Source of the DNA: Xylaria sp. FL1777
Lineage: Eukaryota; Ascomycota; Sordariomycetes; Xylariales; Xylariaceae
Direction of reading: 5' to 3'
Assembly (NCBI GenBank): GCA_022578965.1
Contig: MU400506.1
Location: 62,001-126,000 of the forward strand
DNA: 64,000 bases
Below the pieces are notes generated by a model that was not told where the DNA came from, made no database searches, and saw only the letters and a program-made list of their open reading frames with translations. Every line of letters begins with the position of its first letter. The stretch's first letter is position 1. Shown piece by piece: positions 24,491-35,054 of the stretch. A program made the position numbers and the translations under genes.

Positions 24491-25037
24491 TAATTAAAGC
24501 GGCGTTATTGGAACGTGTCCGGTAAGACTGGGGGTAGGCTGGGCATTGAGATTACAAGCAGTAACGGGGCGTTGACCGTGAAGATGAACGGATGTTATCT
24601 ATCTATTGCTTGTGTCATGGGACATTTGTCACATGTGGTGTATTTTAGCTTTTCCCCTAGCATAAATGTGAAGCCTAAAGTCGATTCCTACCTACTGTCC
24701 GTAGTAAGAATGCAGCAGTTCGAGGGTATGGTATCCCGCTAATATTCCATTTAACAGATTAGCTCTACAGACAAGGACGCTGTGGGGATGGATGATACCT
24801 GGGTATTTGTAGCTTAGTATTTTTTCTTCCCAACAAGGAAGGTTTCATCACCTCCCATACTTAGTAATTCACCACCTCACTGCACAGAGTTTCATCCCAC
24901 TCCATCTAGATTGATCGGAATACAGGGCATGTGCCCATCTCCTGCCCCGAGGGTTTGCCAATGCAGGTGTCACGTTCCCTGACATAATCGTTACATGTGT
25001 CATTGCCAAGTTGATAGGGTTGGGTAATACACGTCCC

Positions 25038-25058
25038 TTTTTTTTTTTTTTTTTTTTT
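25038..25058 (+). repeat. Poly-T run, 21 bases
   Basis: Uninterrupted T homopolymer in the spacer downstream of the SNF2 gene. Confidence 0.95.
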
Positions 25059-25373
25059 CCACGTCATTGGTTCTACATATGGAGCGCACGGAGGGTCGTT
25101 TCGAATATCTGCGGGCTCCATGCTGATTTGATAGGCACTTACATTGTTTTGCAATCATATCCGTCTGGTCTGGGAGGCCCTGAGCGTCGTGGTCATCGTC
25201 GTCGTCATCAGACGAGGGAGCCGTGCCGTGTCGTGCCGATGCACACTCTCGCTCGCCTATTCTGGTTTATCTCTCGCGTGACTTGTCTCATGGTTACCTT
25301 TTGTTCGACTCGCTTAGGTCTGGGAGGTAGGCTTGAGGAGCTCATCGGACTGCAAAGATGAAAGGGCGGTATG

Positions 25374-25401
25374 AATTCATTCATTCATTCATTCATTCAT
25401 T
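25374..25401 (+). repeat. (ATTC)n microsatellite
   Basis: About six tandem copies of the tetramer ATTC in non-coding sequence. Confidence 0.9.
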
Positions 25402-26495
25402 ACATCGACATGACCTCAGATGCTCTTTATGCTTATTCTGTGGTGGTGGTGAGTGCGTTTGAGTCAAGCGCCTTACGTCACCAGGACGATTTGCTGGCGT
25501 CTTGGTAATAAGCCATCAGCCCAGATCGCGGCTTTTATTGCTGAGGAAACCCTCAGCTTCTGACCTCAGCTAACACGACGGGCTATGGGGAGGTCTTTTA
25601 TAGGTGGATGGCAGGCAGCCGCGTCTACACTACACTCTCTGGGCGTTCTATAGTGTCGAATAAAAAGGTCGATATTTTCCTGGCGTAGATCTGTTCAGGT
25701 TACCTTACACTACCTGACCATGGTGGCGGAGGTGTGATCCCTAGTGTAGGTACAGAAGTAGTGTAGGTAGACGACCCTGGTACGGAAGAACGGGAGAGAT
25801 GCTTGGCAGGCCCAGCACCACTCATTGGCCTTTTCCGTCAACACGCCATCATCGCCAAAACACTACAGTAAGTCAGGTATATGTACCAAGTTCATGTGGG
25901 CTCCGCCACACGTTGCATGTGGAAATCAACCATCCCTCGGCCATGCTCTTGCGGGGAACCATCAAATCAACATGTCCGGGCCGCACCACAGATCTCCATC
26001 TCATGCGTTGTCTTTATTGTTAGTAGTGGCGGGCTCAGTGATGCATGGTGGCTATGACGGGCTACCTAACCTTAGTCCATCCAGCCTGCCCTATACTTAC
26101 ATACATAAGTGCCGTAGGTGAGAGAAAGCTAGGTAGTGTAAAGGCGCAGGTGGGTGTGTTGTCTGACTGAGACATGCTATGATCTATAATTAGGAACCAG
26201 GCCGTGAAGCTGTCCTCTGACGACCGGTTTCAACGCCACCCGGGATTCAGGCAAACCATGATATATTGGGGAGGGTATCACGTTGGTTATCCATTCGCGT
26301 CTCAGTGGCTTTGACTCGATTCTGCTCATTTCATATCCTCTCGCTCGACACAAATAGCGTAATCCGTGCCCATCGAAGACCCCCATCATCGTCGTTGATC
26401 TGAAACCACACGTTTGCCGTCCAACACTCGAATTGCTAGCGAGAAGCATCATCCCGCCCTGGTCGGGTTGGTAACGTGGAGATCCGGGGCTCTAA

Positions 26496-27028
26496 TTGAA
26501 GGTTGAATCGATTAGTCCGTTTACCGTACTTGCACCCTTGGGCCAAAGACGTCCTGACTCGAATCATCGAATGCTTGGAGTGGGTGAGTCGGTGGTAGTG
26601 CAACCAGGCTCGATGGGTGAAGTTATCAGACGCGAACACGAATGGCATCCTCACCCTCATCCTCAGCTTCATCATAATCCGAACATGGAACCCCCGTCTC
26701 ATCCGGAAGCGTCAAGGCGTACGTCGTTGACAGTGTATGCTCGCCTATTTCGATCCCGGCCAGACGCCCGAAAGATCAGAAAGAGAAGCTCGCTTCCGAT
26801 TCCCGAGTCAGCATCAGCATCAGCACCAGCACCAGCACCAGCACCAGCAGAGCCACAGCCACAGTCAGAGCCAGCGCCAGCACCAGCACCAGCATCGGCA
26901 CCACTTTCAGCTCATCAAGCTAGCCCTCAGGCGACGGCGCCTAGACACAACGAGGAGGAACTCGCTACCGGTATTGGTGCACACCACACCTCTCAGGCAC
27001 ATGCCGTCAGCCCCAGATCTGGTTCGTC
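26496..27028 (+). CDS. Candidate 5' exon of the F-box gene (tentative)
   Basis: A frame of about 178 codons ending at the donor CGTC|GTGAGT (27029). It leaves two bases, exactly what the acceptor at 28132 needs to continue LAHHKRSFSASAVAH. The content is Pro/Ala/Ser-rich because of the CAGCAC tract, so openness is weak evidence. The resulting intron of about 1.1 kb would be long for this genome. It may instead be unrelated non-coding sequence. Confidence 0.2.
26809..26898 (+). repeat. CAGCAC/CAGCAT-type low-complexity tract
   Basis: A degenerate hexanucleotide array that reads as Ala-Pro repeats in one frame and Gln-His repeats in another. Two overlapping frames stay open over it mainly because of the repeat. 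Confidence 0.85.
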
Positions 27029-28132
27029 GTGAGTGGTCCATCTTTTTTACCATTTCTAATTCTTTTTTTCTCTCTCCGGTTGAATTGGGTCCCGGTCGAG
27101 CATGTCAAGAGACAAACGTTCAACTTCTACCGGTATCTACACTATGGCTTATAGCAGTTGGTTCCCTTTCATTATATATATACTGCGTACATTTTACCTA
27201 CAGTACTTACCGCAACATCCATTTTCTTCCGCACACCCTAGAAACACAGACAGACACACAGACAGACAAGACTACTTTACGCGGTACTTGTACAGTATAC
27301 TTGTATTAATTTGGCCCAACTCCCCTTGCCACTTACGCACATACACTATGCCAAACACTTCCACAAATCCCCGTAAACGGACACTAAGCAGGGCCACTAG
27401 TCTTGTCTGCTCAGGGGCTTAATTTCCACATTGCAGCGCTAAGCGAGCAGCCTCGCGCTAGGAGCCTCCAGGCGGGTACTATTGCGAATGACCACGAGCC
27501 AGCAAATGGCGTCAGGCTTTGTGATTTACTTAGATTCTCATGTTCTTACCTATGTTCTTTGTCGAGCCCACTGGGTCTCTAGGAAACCGGTATTGTAGCA
27601 TACCGGTTCCCTATTCATCGTGGGGGCCGAGGTGCTTGTCTGCTTTGCTTGCTTGCTTGCTGGCTGGACTGACTGGCTAACCGGCTGGCTTTGTTGCGTT
27701 GCGCGCGCGCCAAAATCCCTGCGTGTCGTTTTACTTACATACTTACTTATTGTATACTAAAACGTGGAAGACGTTGGCACTGGCGTTGCAGTTGCATCGT
27801 CACATCGTCCCACACTTACAGGACGGTATAACACTACCGTACCACCTTGCTGCGTATTTATCCTTACTTACGCATAGTATACCATACCTACACTACTATA
27901 GTACGTACGTACGGTAGCCATAGGGTAAAGGTAGATCGGTACCTCTGGTCCTCGCAATCTGCACTACCAGTCTGGTGTATCCTCTCTATACACTACACTG
28001 CAGCAAGCATCTCACTCGTCTTTTCTCCATTCTCTATACGGGACTAACTCTGCGCTGATCCTCACTTTTGTCTTCCTGGTTGTCCTAGTCGGCAGTTTCG
28101 CTAACCTCCTTTTCCTGATTCGCGCCTTTCAG

Positions 28133-30471
28133 ACTTGCTCATCACAAGAGGTCTTTCTCTGCAAGTGCTGTAGCCCATCGACCCAGATACGAAGACAATC
28201 TGTTAAAACCTTCGCCCTTTCGTGCCCCTGTTCCCGGTCACCCGAGAACCCCCTTATATGGCCCTGCGAACTTTAGCTACCCTTCCGAGTCTTACACTGG
28301 CCACAGTCTTCCAGGCGCCGGTTCTGTCCAAGATATGGACCGCTCAGCTTACGACGTGACTGGTCCGATACCCCCATATGCCCAGCGGCCGGGCAAAATG
28401 CCTCCCGCCATGATGGCCAATTACGCGCAGATTGACCCTCAATCCACCATCTACCAACGACGATCCTCGAGTACCTCGAGCGTGACGAGCTCTGTTGGAT
28501 CCAAGGACACCTTCGACGCAATCCTAGCATCCCCTGCTAGTAGTAGGACAAGTTTCGAGTCCTGGCAATCCATCTCTCGAAAACCGGATTATGGATGGCA
28601 ACGACCTGCGCCGATTAAGCAGCATAGGCGGAGGAGGGAAGAGGGCGAGCTTTTTGCCGCTCTCCCAGATGAAGTCTTAGGTCTTATACTGCAAAAGCTC
28701 AAAGAGTCGCATCTCAAACCCGGAAGCTCTAGCTGTGCAACTTGCATGATGAGGGATCTATGTTCTGTCGCGGTGTCCGCCAAGAAGCTACTGAAGGTTG
28801 CACGGTTGGCATTGTAGGTTATTCTTGAGTTTAAGCAAAGGTGCGAAACTAATTGGACGGCTCAGGTACGGAGATATTCAGATCGTCGGAGCGGATTCGC
28901 AAGTACATAAGAAGCGCCTAAAGATTAGTTACGGATCTCGTCTGGTCCTCCTTCGGCGTACACTGAGATCCAACCCGGGAATCGCTATCATAGTGCGCAG
29001 TTTGAAGGCGCCGGCCGTTCCGCAAGGTGTTCCCGTCGAGTTATATCAGAACCTCATCGCCTCTGTCATCATGGCTTGCCCCAATTTCGAAAAACTAGTT
29101 GGGCCCTATCAAAACTACGACTTCACTTTTAGCCGTCTATTCCACGCATTATCAACACGGGAGCAGCTGACAGATATTCACTGGACGCTGGAGGCACCAC
29201 AAGTCCCGAGGAAGCGTCGTGCGTCCAATGCTGCGCCCATGTGGAAAACGAGCAATCCGAATTTGCAGGAGGCAACCGGCGGTGATTTACGACCAGAGCA
29301 GAGCCACGGGTTCCGAGAACTTCATATGAACTGGATGAATCTCACAACACTCTCTATCCACTGCCTTCCGGGGGCAACCCTTACCCCGGTATCACTGCTG
29401 CCAGATATCTTAGCCGACGTATCGTCTCTTCAGCATCTTCACTTGTCTCATATCCCGTCTACGGCATTCAACGATGCGAATCTGTTATCATTGCCGTCTC
29501 TGCAAACGCTCACCTTGTCGCATCTGACGGGTGTTTCTAGCTTAGGGCTTTCCCAATTCGCGAGACGCCCCTCGAGCCGGTCGATACGCAAGCTTACTCT
29601 GCACCACCTGGACGTGGACTCTCTCCCCACCATTGCCCAAATCCTCTCTAACCTTAGATCTTTAGAGACGTTCGCGCTCGTACAATCGCATACGCCCATC
29701 CTCGCCGAAGGCGAGATGATCTGGCTCTTCCCGTACCTCGCGTCAGCGACGATCAAAAAGCTACACTGGGATATCCCAAGTTTCGCGTCCACCGCTAATA
29801 TCGCGGACTCGATTCTTGCTAAGAGTATCTCTGCACATGGCTTTCCAGCCTTACGGACGCTACGGACGCCCGCCGACCCCGAAGGCATCTTCCAGGCTCT
29901 CTGCAAACCTGTGGAGAAGGTTGACATGGCCAGTGACAGGTATCGCGGGCTCATAGCCAAAGCCGGCTCACGCCCGAAAAGCCCGCCCGAAACCCCGACA
30001 ACGCCGAGGACTCCCGTGACACCCGGTAGCACTAACTCGAAGTCGCCGTTTGCGCTAAACTTCCCCATGGACGACCAGCTATTCCCGTCTAAGGTTTCAA
30101 GCAACCTCGCGCACTCCCGGCTCGAGGCACAGCGTCGTCTCGAGGCGGCGCGCAACGAACCTCGCTTTACTTTCAATCTTGTGGACGAAGACGGCAAGGT
30201 TCTCGAATCGACTCAGCTAGCCGGTTTCATTGGCAAAGTTGGCTCGCCCATCAATTATTGCCTCATGCCCGATCCTGGCGCCGTAGATGAGAATGGTGGG
30301 CTCGTGGAAATCTCTGACTTCCTGGGCGATGGTGGCGAGAACCTTGAAGATGGGAACCACGAGGGTTGCACTGGTCGCTGGAACACGTACAGCGGCGTGG
30401 TGATTGACAAGAAGGACCGCGAGCGTTGGTGGCATACTGAGCGCGGACGATGGAGGTCCGTCGAGCTCTGA
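28133..30471 (+). CDS. F-box protein with leucine-rich C-terminal region (5' end incomplete)
   Basis: Substrate-receptor type protein for SCF ubiquitin ligases. Exons 28133-28813 and 28866-30471 are joined by a 52-nt intron (donor GTAGGT), restoring ARLALYGDIQIVG. The F-box motif LPDEVLGLILQKL lies about 110 residues after the ATG at 28335, followed by CATCMMRDLCSVAVSAKKL and irregular leucine-rich segments (SLLPDILADVSSLQHLHLSH and similar). From 28335 the product is 694 aa. The frame stays open for 67 codons upstream with protein-like sequence (RPRYEDNLLKPSPFRAP) back to a strong acceptor CGCCTTTCAG at 28132, so the true start is probably in an upstream exon. A donor at 27029 has the matching phase. 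Targets are unknown. Confidence 0.82.
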
Positions 30472-31175
30472 AGGGGGAATATGGAGAATCAAGATCTGGG
30501 GTGATACTAATAAACTGTCTAATGGCGATATGGCGATATAATGAAGATCCGGAGTCGGGGAGTTCAGATGGTGATGAGACGGCAACAGCGGACGATAATA
30601 ATACAATACACATGACCACGACGCTTCGGACTCGCATCGGGCTTGACGCGGGAAAGGGAGGATTAGCAAAAAGAGGAAAAGATATCTTACGTTTACCATT
30701 AATGTCGTTAGGATATACCAACTGGAATACCCCGGCCGATCAGTACAGGCAACTAGTATGGGGTTTCGTACATAATAAATACCATTTCACTTCGATCCTA
30801 CATAGCAGACGCATTCGATAAAAAGAAGATGCAAATCATGATTTTCAATATACATGTACTTAGAACAAGCTACCTACTTAGCTAAGGCACTTAAAGTATA
30901 AAGTATAATCCATTTGCACGGCCGAGTCCATCGGCATTTTAGAAGCGAGTTTCGGGTATTAGCGGGTCTAAGAGGCAAAGAAGCTCGGCATTGGTTCCGA
31001 CGTCATACTTTTATGCCGAGCCGAGACAAAACCTGTGTCACTTTTTCCTCAACATGGCAAATACAGGGTGAATACCAATCAATCAAGCAGCCCGTCCCCC
31101 CGACTTCATGTGGAATTCATGCTCTCCGGCGTCCAGCTCAGACTAGACTTTCTAGATCATAATCAATAAACAAAT
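30472..31175. other. Intergenic region between F-box gene and JAC1
   Basis: 3' flank of the F-box gene and promoter of JAC1. AT-rich, without recognisable features. Confidence 0.6.
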
Positions 31176-32105
31176 ATGCGGTCATCTATATTCCCCGCGA
31201 GGCAGATGCGTCGCGTCTGCGCCTTCTGTCGGCACCAACACCAACAGCAACGGCAACGGCACATCACGACAACGCGCAATTTGCACACATCCTCGACACA
31301 CCAAAAAGGATCATCAAGCTCACATCCTCTCGCATCCTCACAGCCTCAAAGCTACCGCTCACCTCACAGCTCGACAGCCACGCCTCACCAGCGGCCCTTC
31401 TCCAGCACGCAACAGCCATCCCCCTCCCCCTCCTCCTCCCCCTCTTCTTCCTCCTCCGCCACCGCCACCACCACCACCACTACTACTAGCAACAACAACA
31501 ACAACAACAGCAACAACAGCAACAACAGCAACAAGCCCCAAGCACCGCAAACGCACTACGACTTCTTCCCCTCAACGCTCCCCTCGGGACCGCCGCCGCG
31601 CGGCCGCTTCGAGATCGACGTGCGGGCGCTGCGGCGCGAGTTCCTGAGCCTGCAGGCCGGCGCGCACCCGGACCTGCACGCGGCGGAGCACAAGGCGCGG
31701 GCGCAGGCGACGTCGGCGCGCATCAACGAGGCCTTCCGGACGCTCGCGGACCCGCTGCTGCGGGCGCAGCACGTGCTCTCTCTGCGAGGGGTCGTTGGTG
31801 GTGGCGGTGATGGTGGTGGGAGTGTGGAGGAGGAGACGGCGCGCGTCGACGATGCTGGGCTCTTGATGCTCGTGCTCGAGACGCGCGAGCGCATCGAGGA
31901 GGCGCGCGACGAGGCCGATCTCGTGGAGCTGAGGGATGAGAATGAGGCGCGCGTGAGGGATTGCGTGGATAGGCTTGGGGCTTTGTTTGCTGAGGATAGG
32001 CTTGAGGAGGCGAGGGATGAGGTCGTTAGGTTGAGGTATTGGGTTAATGTGCGCGAGAGTATTGATAATTGGGAGAAGGGGAAGCCGGTTGTTCTTGAGC
32101 ATTAG
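31176..32105 (+). CDS. JAC1: Mitochondrial J-type co-chaperone Jac1/HscB
   Basis: Co-chaperone that delivers the Isu scaffold to the mitochondrial Hsp70 Ssq1 in Fe-S cluster biogenesis. Single exon, 309 aa. Residues 1-40 form an Arg-rich mitochondrial presequence without acidic residues. Residues 45-125 are an unusual Ser/Thr/Asn low-complexity linker. The J domain runs 126-200 with THYDFFP at its start and the HPD motif at 164-166. The C-terminal HscB domain (225-298) ends RLRYWVNVRESIDNWEKGKP, characteristic of Jac1. Yeast Jac1 is about 184 aa; the excess here is the linker. A CAFC pair at residues 15-18 lies within the presequence. From about 31560 the codons become strongly G/C-ending, continuing through the next gene. 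Confidence 0.93.
   Translation: MRSSIFPARQMRRVCAFCRHQHQQQRQRHITTTRNLHTSSTHQKGSSSSHPLASSQPQSYRSPHSSTATPHQRPFSSTQQPSPSPSSSPSSSSSATATTTTTTTSNNNNNNSNNSNNSNKPQAPQTHYDFFPSTLPSGPPPRGRFEIDVRALRREFLSLQAGAHPDLHAAEHKARAQATSARINEAFRTLADPLLRAQHVLSLRGVVGGGGDGGGSVEEETARVDDAGLLMLVLETRERIEEARDEADLVELRDENEARVRDCVDRLGALFAEDRLEEARDEVVRLRYWVNVRESIDNWEKGKPVVLEH
31419..31535 (+). repeat. Low-complexity coding tract (Ser/Thr/Asn)
   Basis: Runs of TCC/CTC, ACC and AAC triplets inside JAC1 give poly-Ser, poly-Thr and poly-Asn. It is in frame and probably expands and contracts by replication slippage. Confidence 0.85.
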
Positions 32106-33317
32106 GAGGGGTGGTGGTGGTGGTGGTGGTGTTGACTGACCCCTTCAAGATCGGCTCTCTGTTTGTTTGTTGGTTGTTGGTCTGGTTCACGTCTTGCCGA
32201 TATGTGTTACGTCTTGACATGTTGGCGTGCTGCCTTGATTCTTCTGGCCCTTTTTGCGCGTTGGTTCTTGCTGCTTATTCTGAGCTTGGGCTTGTGTGGC
32301 CCTGGGATAGACTCTACGTGTTGTAGTAGGGCTGCTTGATAAGACATATATTGGTAGATACCAAGACAGGGAGAGCAATTATAAGACTTGTCCTCTGGGC
32401 GTTGTGGTTGCTGATAGGTTAGAAATTAGTCCTCGATAAGCCACACGGGCCTCTCGTAGGATCGGGAGAACATAGGTAACATTAGAATCACCGAAGCTTA
32501 GTTCTGAATCCTTCTCTTCGCCTGTCGACTTCCCTGGCTGCCTGATTGATTGTACGCTTCCAATGTTCACATCCTTGGAGTGGTCTCTGTTTAGGTAGGT
32601 CATTAATTAGATATATGATGGTTGTTATTATGTAATGAGATTACATTTACGATAATCTCCCTGAGACCATAAGTGTTGTTGACAGTCATCTTCGAAGTAG
32701 GCTACGTAGTTATCGCGATGTAGTTTGATAGGACCACAGAGAAAAGCTGTAGTGATGCCTGTGTACCGGCAGGAGCTTGTGCCGGTGTGAGATTCTTATA
32801 GTACCGGCTAGGTATCAGGTATGATGAATACCAAATGCCTACCACTGACAATCCCTACCTACATACTGAGTAGATACTATCAATAAAATAAAAGCTAGCA
32901 GAGACATCAGGGGATTTTTTGGTATAAAATAGGTATGCACAAGCATAAATACAGTGCTGTTGTGTACTAGGTACCTACCTTAAGGTCGCAGCAATACATA
33001 AAACCTTGAACCCAGCCGGAGCTAATCCGGGTGACAAGCCGAAGCTGCCCCAGCTCTTCTACCCCACCCCTTTCATCAACCCGCCCTTGTTATCTTTAGG
33101 AGCTTCATTCACAGATACAATACACTAAATAAGGAAAAGATACTCTAACGACCGCCCCTCATCCACGCCTCCATATATCTGGAATTCCTCTCTACTGCGT
33201 ATTTACACAAGCGTGCACTCGATCTAGTGTCTGTACTGGGGAGCTACTCCCAAAACTTCGGCCAGACCTCCCTCAACACCTCATGCTCTGGAGCTTGGCG
33301 AACGGCGAATAGCGAAT
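32106..33317. other. Intergenic region between JAC1 and CSN4
   Basis: Spacer of 1.2 kb. A TGG/GGT repeat follows the JAC1 stop (32110-32132). The remainder is AT-rich with TACCTACCT-type motifs near 32970 and the CSN4 promoter at the right end. No gene is seen. Confidence 0.6.
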
Positions 33318-34574
33318 ATGGCGAGTCCCAAAATCAGCCAGCTGCTTACCACAGCCAAGGCTGCCGACGACCAGGCCGCTGCCTACGATTTGCTGCTTGA
33401 GAACCTCAAGTCACACTCGACACCCACGACAGTCGAGGCCGACATGAAGGCCATAGCAAGCTCGATATTCTCCAACGACCTACGCGTCGTCGCCCTGCGA
33501 AGCGTGCTCGAGCGGTTCATTGCCGTGCTGCGGGACTTCAACAACGCCAACCTGTCGGTGGCGGTGGGCCAGCACACCCTCGACACCATCGCCGCGCAGC
33601 CGTCGGCGACCTTCCTCGACCAGGTGGCGGCGCTGCGCGAGCTGATGGCCGACGCGCACGAGAGCAACGAGGACTTCCTCGAGGCGGCCAAGGTGCTGTC
33701 GGAGATCCCGCTGGACGCGGCGCAGCGCAAGGTGACGGACGAGGAGCGCGCGGGCGTCTGGGTGCGCATCGTGCGCGACTACCTCGAGGTCGACGACACC
33801 ACGGCCGCCGAGACGTACCTGAACAAGCTCAAGATCGTCATCTTCGACGTCGCGGACCCGGCCCTGAACCTGCACTTCCGCCTCTCGCAGGCCCGCATCC
33901 AGGACGCCAAGCGCGAGTTCCTCAGCGCCAGCGGCGCCTACCACGACATCAGCCTCTCGCCCGCCGTCTCCGAGGACGAGCGCCTCCACACCCTCGCCAT
34001 GGCCGCGCGCTGCGCCATCCTCGCCCCCGCCGGCCCCCTGCGCAGCCGCGCCCTCGCCCGCCTGTACAAGGACGAGCGCGCCGTTAGCCTCGACGAGTTC
34101 GCCATGCTCGAGAAGATGTTCCTCGACCGCCTTCTAGCGCCCGCCGAGGTCGACAAGTTCGCGCAGGGCCTCTCCCCGCACCAGCTGGCCACGACGTCCG
34201 ACGGGTCGACGGTGCTCGCCAAGGCCGTCGTCGAACACAATCTGCTGGGAGCCTCGCGGCTGTACAGCAACATCGGATTCGAGGAGCTGGGCGTACTCCT
34301 GGGTCTCGACGCCTCCCGAGCCGAGGACACCACGGCCAAGATGATCGAGCAGGGTCGTCTGGTGGGGCGCATCGACCAGATCGAGCAGGTGATCTGGTTC
34401 GAGCGCGGCGAGGCGTCAGGCGAGAAGGGCAGCGGACGCGCCGAGGTGACGGTGGGCAAGGAGCTGCGGCACTGGGACGCCAATGTGCAGGGCCTCGCCG
34501 AGGATGTCGAGAACGTTACGAACGCGCTTCAGCGGGAGTTCCCCGAGTTCGTCGCCGCTCATCTGGTGGTATAG
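33318..34574 (+). CDS. CSN4: COP9 signalosome subunit 4
   Basis: Subunit of the COP9 signalosome, which removes NEDD8 from cullin-RING ligases; in filamentous fungi the complex affects development and secondary metabolism. Intronless, 418 aa, close to the family length. The N-terminal two thirds are TPR-like helices (LLLENLKSHS, VWVRIVRDYLEVDDTTAAET, LNLHFRLSQARIQDAKREFL, YKDERAVSLDEFAMLEKMFL). The PCI domain follows, about 285-370, with VVEHNLLGASRLYSNIGFEE and AAKM-type MIEQGRLVGRIDQIEQVIWF, matching CSN4 and the paralogous Rpn5. An acidic helical tail ends the protein. Codons are strongly G/C-ending. Functionally it may regulate SCF ligases that use F-box proteins such as the one at 28.1 kb; that link is general, not positional. 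Confidence 0.92.
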   Translation: MASPKISQLLTTAKAADDQAAAYDLLLENLKSHSTPTTVEADMKAIASSIFSNDLRVVALRSVLERFIAVLRDFNNANLSVAVGQHTLDTIAAQPSATFLDQVAALRELMADAHESNEDFLEAAKVLSEIPLDAAQRKVTDEERAGVWVRIVRDYLEVDDTTAAETYLNKLKIVIFDVADPALNLHFRLSQARIQDAKREFLSASGAYHDISLSPAVSEDERLHTLAMAARCAILAPAGPLRSRALARLYKDERAVSLDEFAMLEKMFLDRLLAPAEVDKFAQGLSPHQLATTSDGSTVLAKAVVEHNLLGASRLYSNIGFEELGVLLGLDASRAEDTTAKMIEQGRLVGRIDQIEQVIWFERGEASGEKGSGRAEVTVGKELRHWDANVQGLAEDVENVTNALQREFPEFVAAHLVV

Positions 34575-35054
34575 ACTAGACGGGAGAGAAACTCAACTTC
34601 AAAGGAAAGGGAAGGGGAGGAGTCGGAAGACGGAAAGAAAGGAAGGAAGCAAAGAAGACCAGAAATGGCGTAATGGTAAAGATGGCATGACGGATATGAA
34701 CTACACTACACTGCACTACAATACAACGGCGTTTGTCTTTGCTCGGTATGGTCGGGCTCAGAACTAGGTCACGAATGGTCCGATTACAGAGGACGAATAC
34801 ATTTACTTACTATTGGTAAGGAAGGAGGAGACATGACCATAGTCTGCACAATATGGCGTTTAGGGTCCGGGTTTACAGCATGGCGGAGAAGAACCGGGGG
34901 CATTTGGTAACCTTGAAATCGATAGGACGTGGGGTAAAAAACCCCATCATTAGTTTCCGTTTCACGTTGGGAAATGGAATTAAGGGAGGATAGAAAAATA
35001 TTGCGAAAATTCTATCTGTCTGTCTCTTGTCTGTCTGTCTATCTATCTACGGAT
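34575..35054. other. Intergenic region between convergent genes
   Basis: Short spacer between the 3' ends of CSN4 (+) and the SGNH hydrolase (-), with purine-rich sequence and a CTGT/CTAT run at 35018-35050. No gene is seen. Confidence 0.65.

Larger units (their letters stand above)
24491..28132. other. Intergenic region with microsatellites; possible first exon of the F-box gene
   Basis: Includes a 21-base T run (25038-25058), an (ATTC)n run (about 25374-25401), a CAGCAC-type hexamer tract (26809-26898) and GCTT/GGCT runs near 27640-27690. The frame 26496-27028 ends in a GTGAGT donor and is discussed with the F-box gene. Otherwise no gene is supported; the remaining open frames are short and compositionally random. 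Confidence 0.5.

Noticed and set aside
26737..27309. Gln/His-rich 190-codon frame over the CAGCAC tract
   Set aside because: Openness is due to the repeat; sequence past it has no coding character, and another frame over the same tract is also open.
33480..34483. Long antisense frames across CSN4
   Set aside because: A by-product of the G/C-ending codons of CSN4, which suppress antisense stops.
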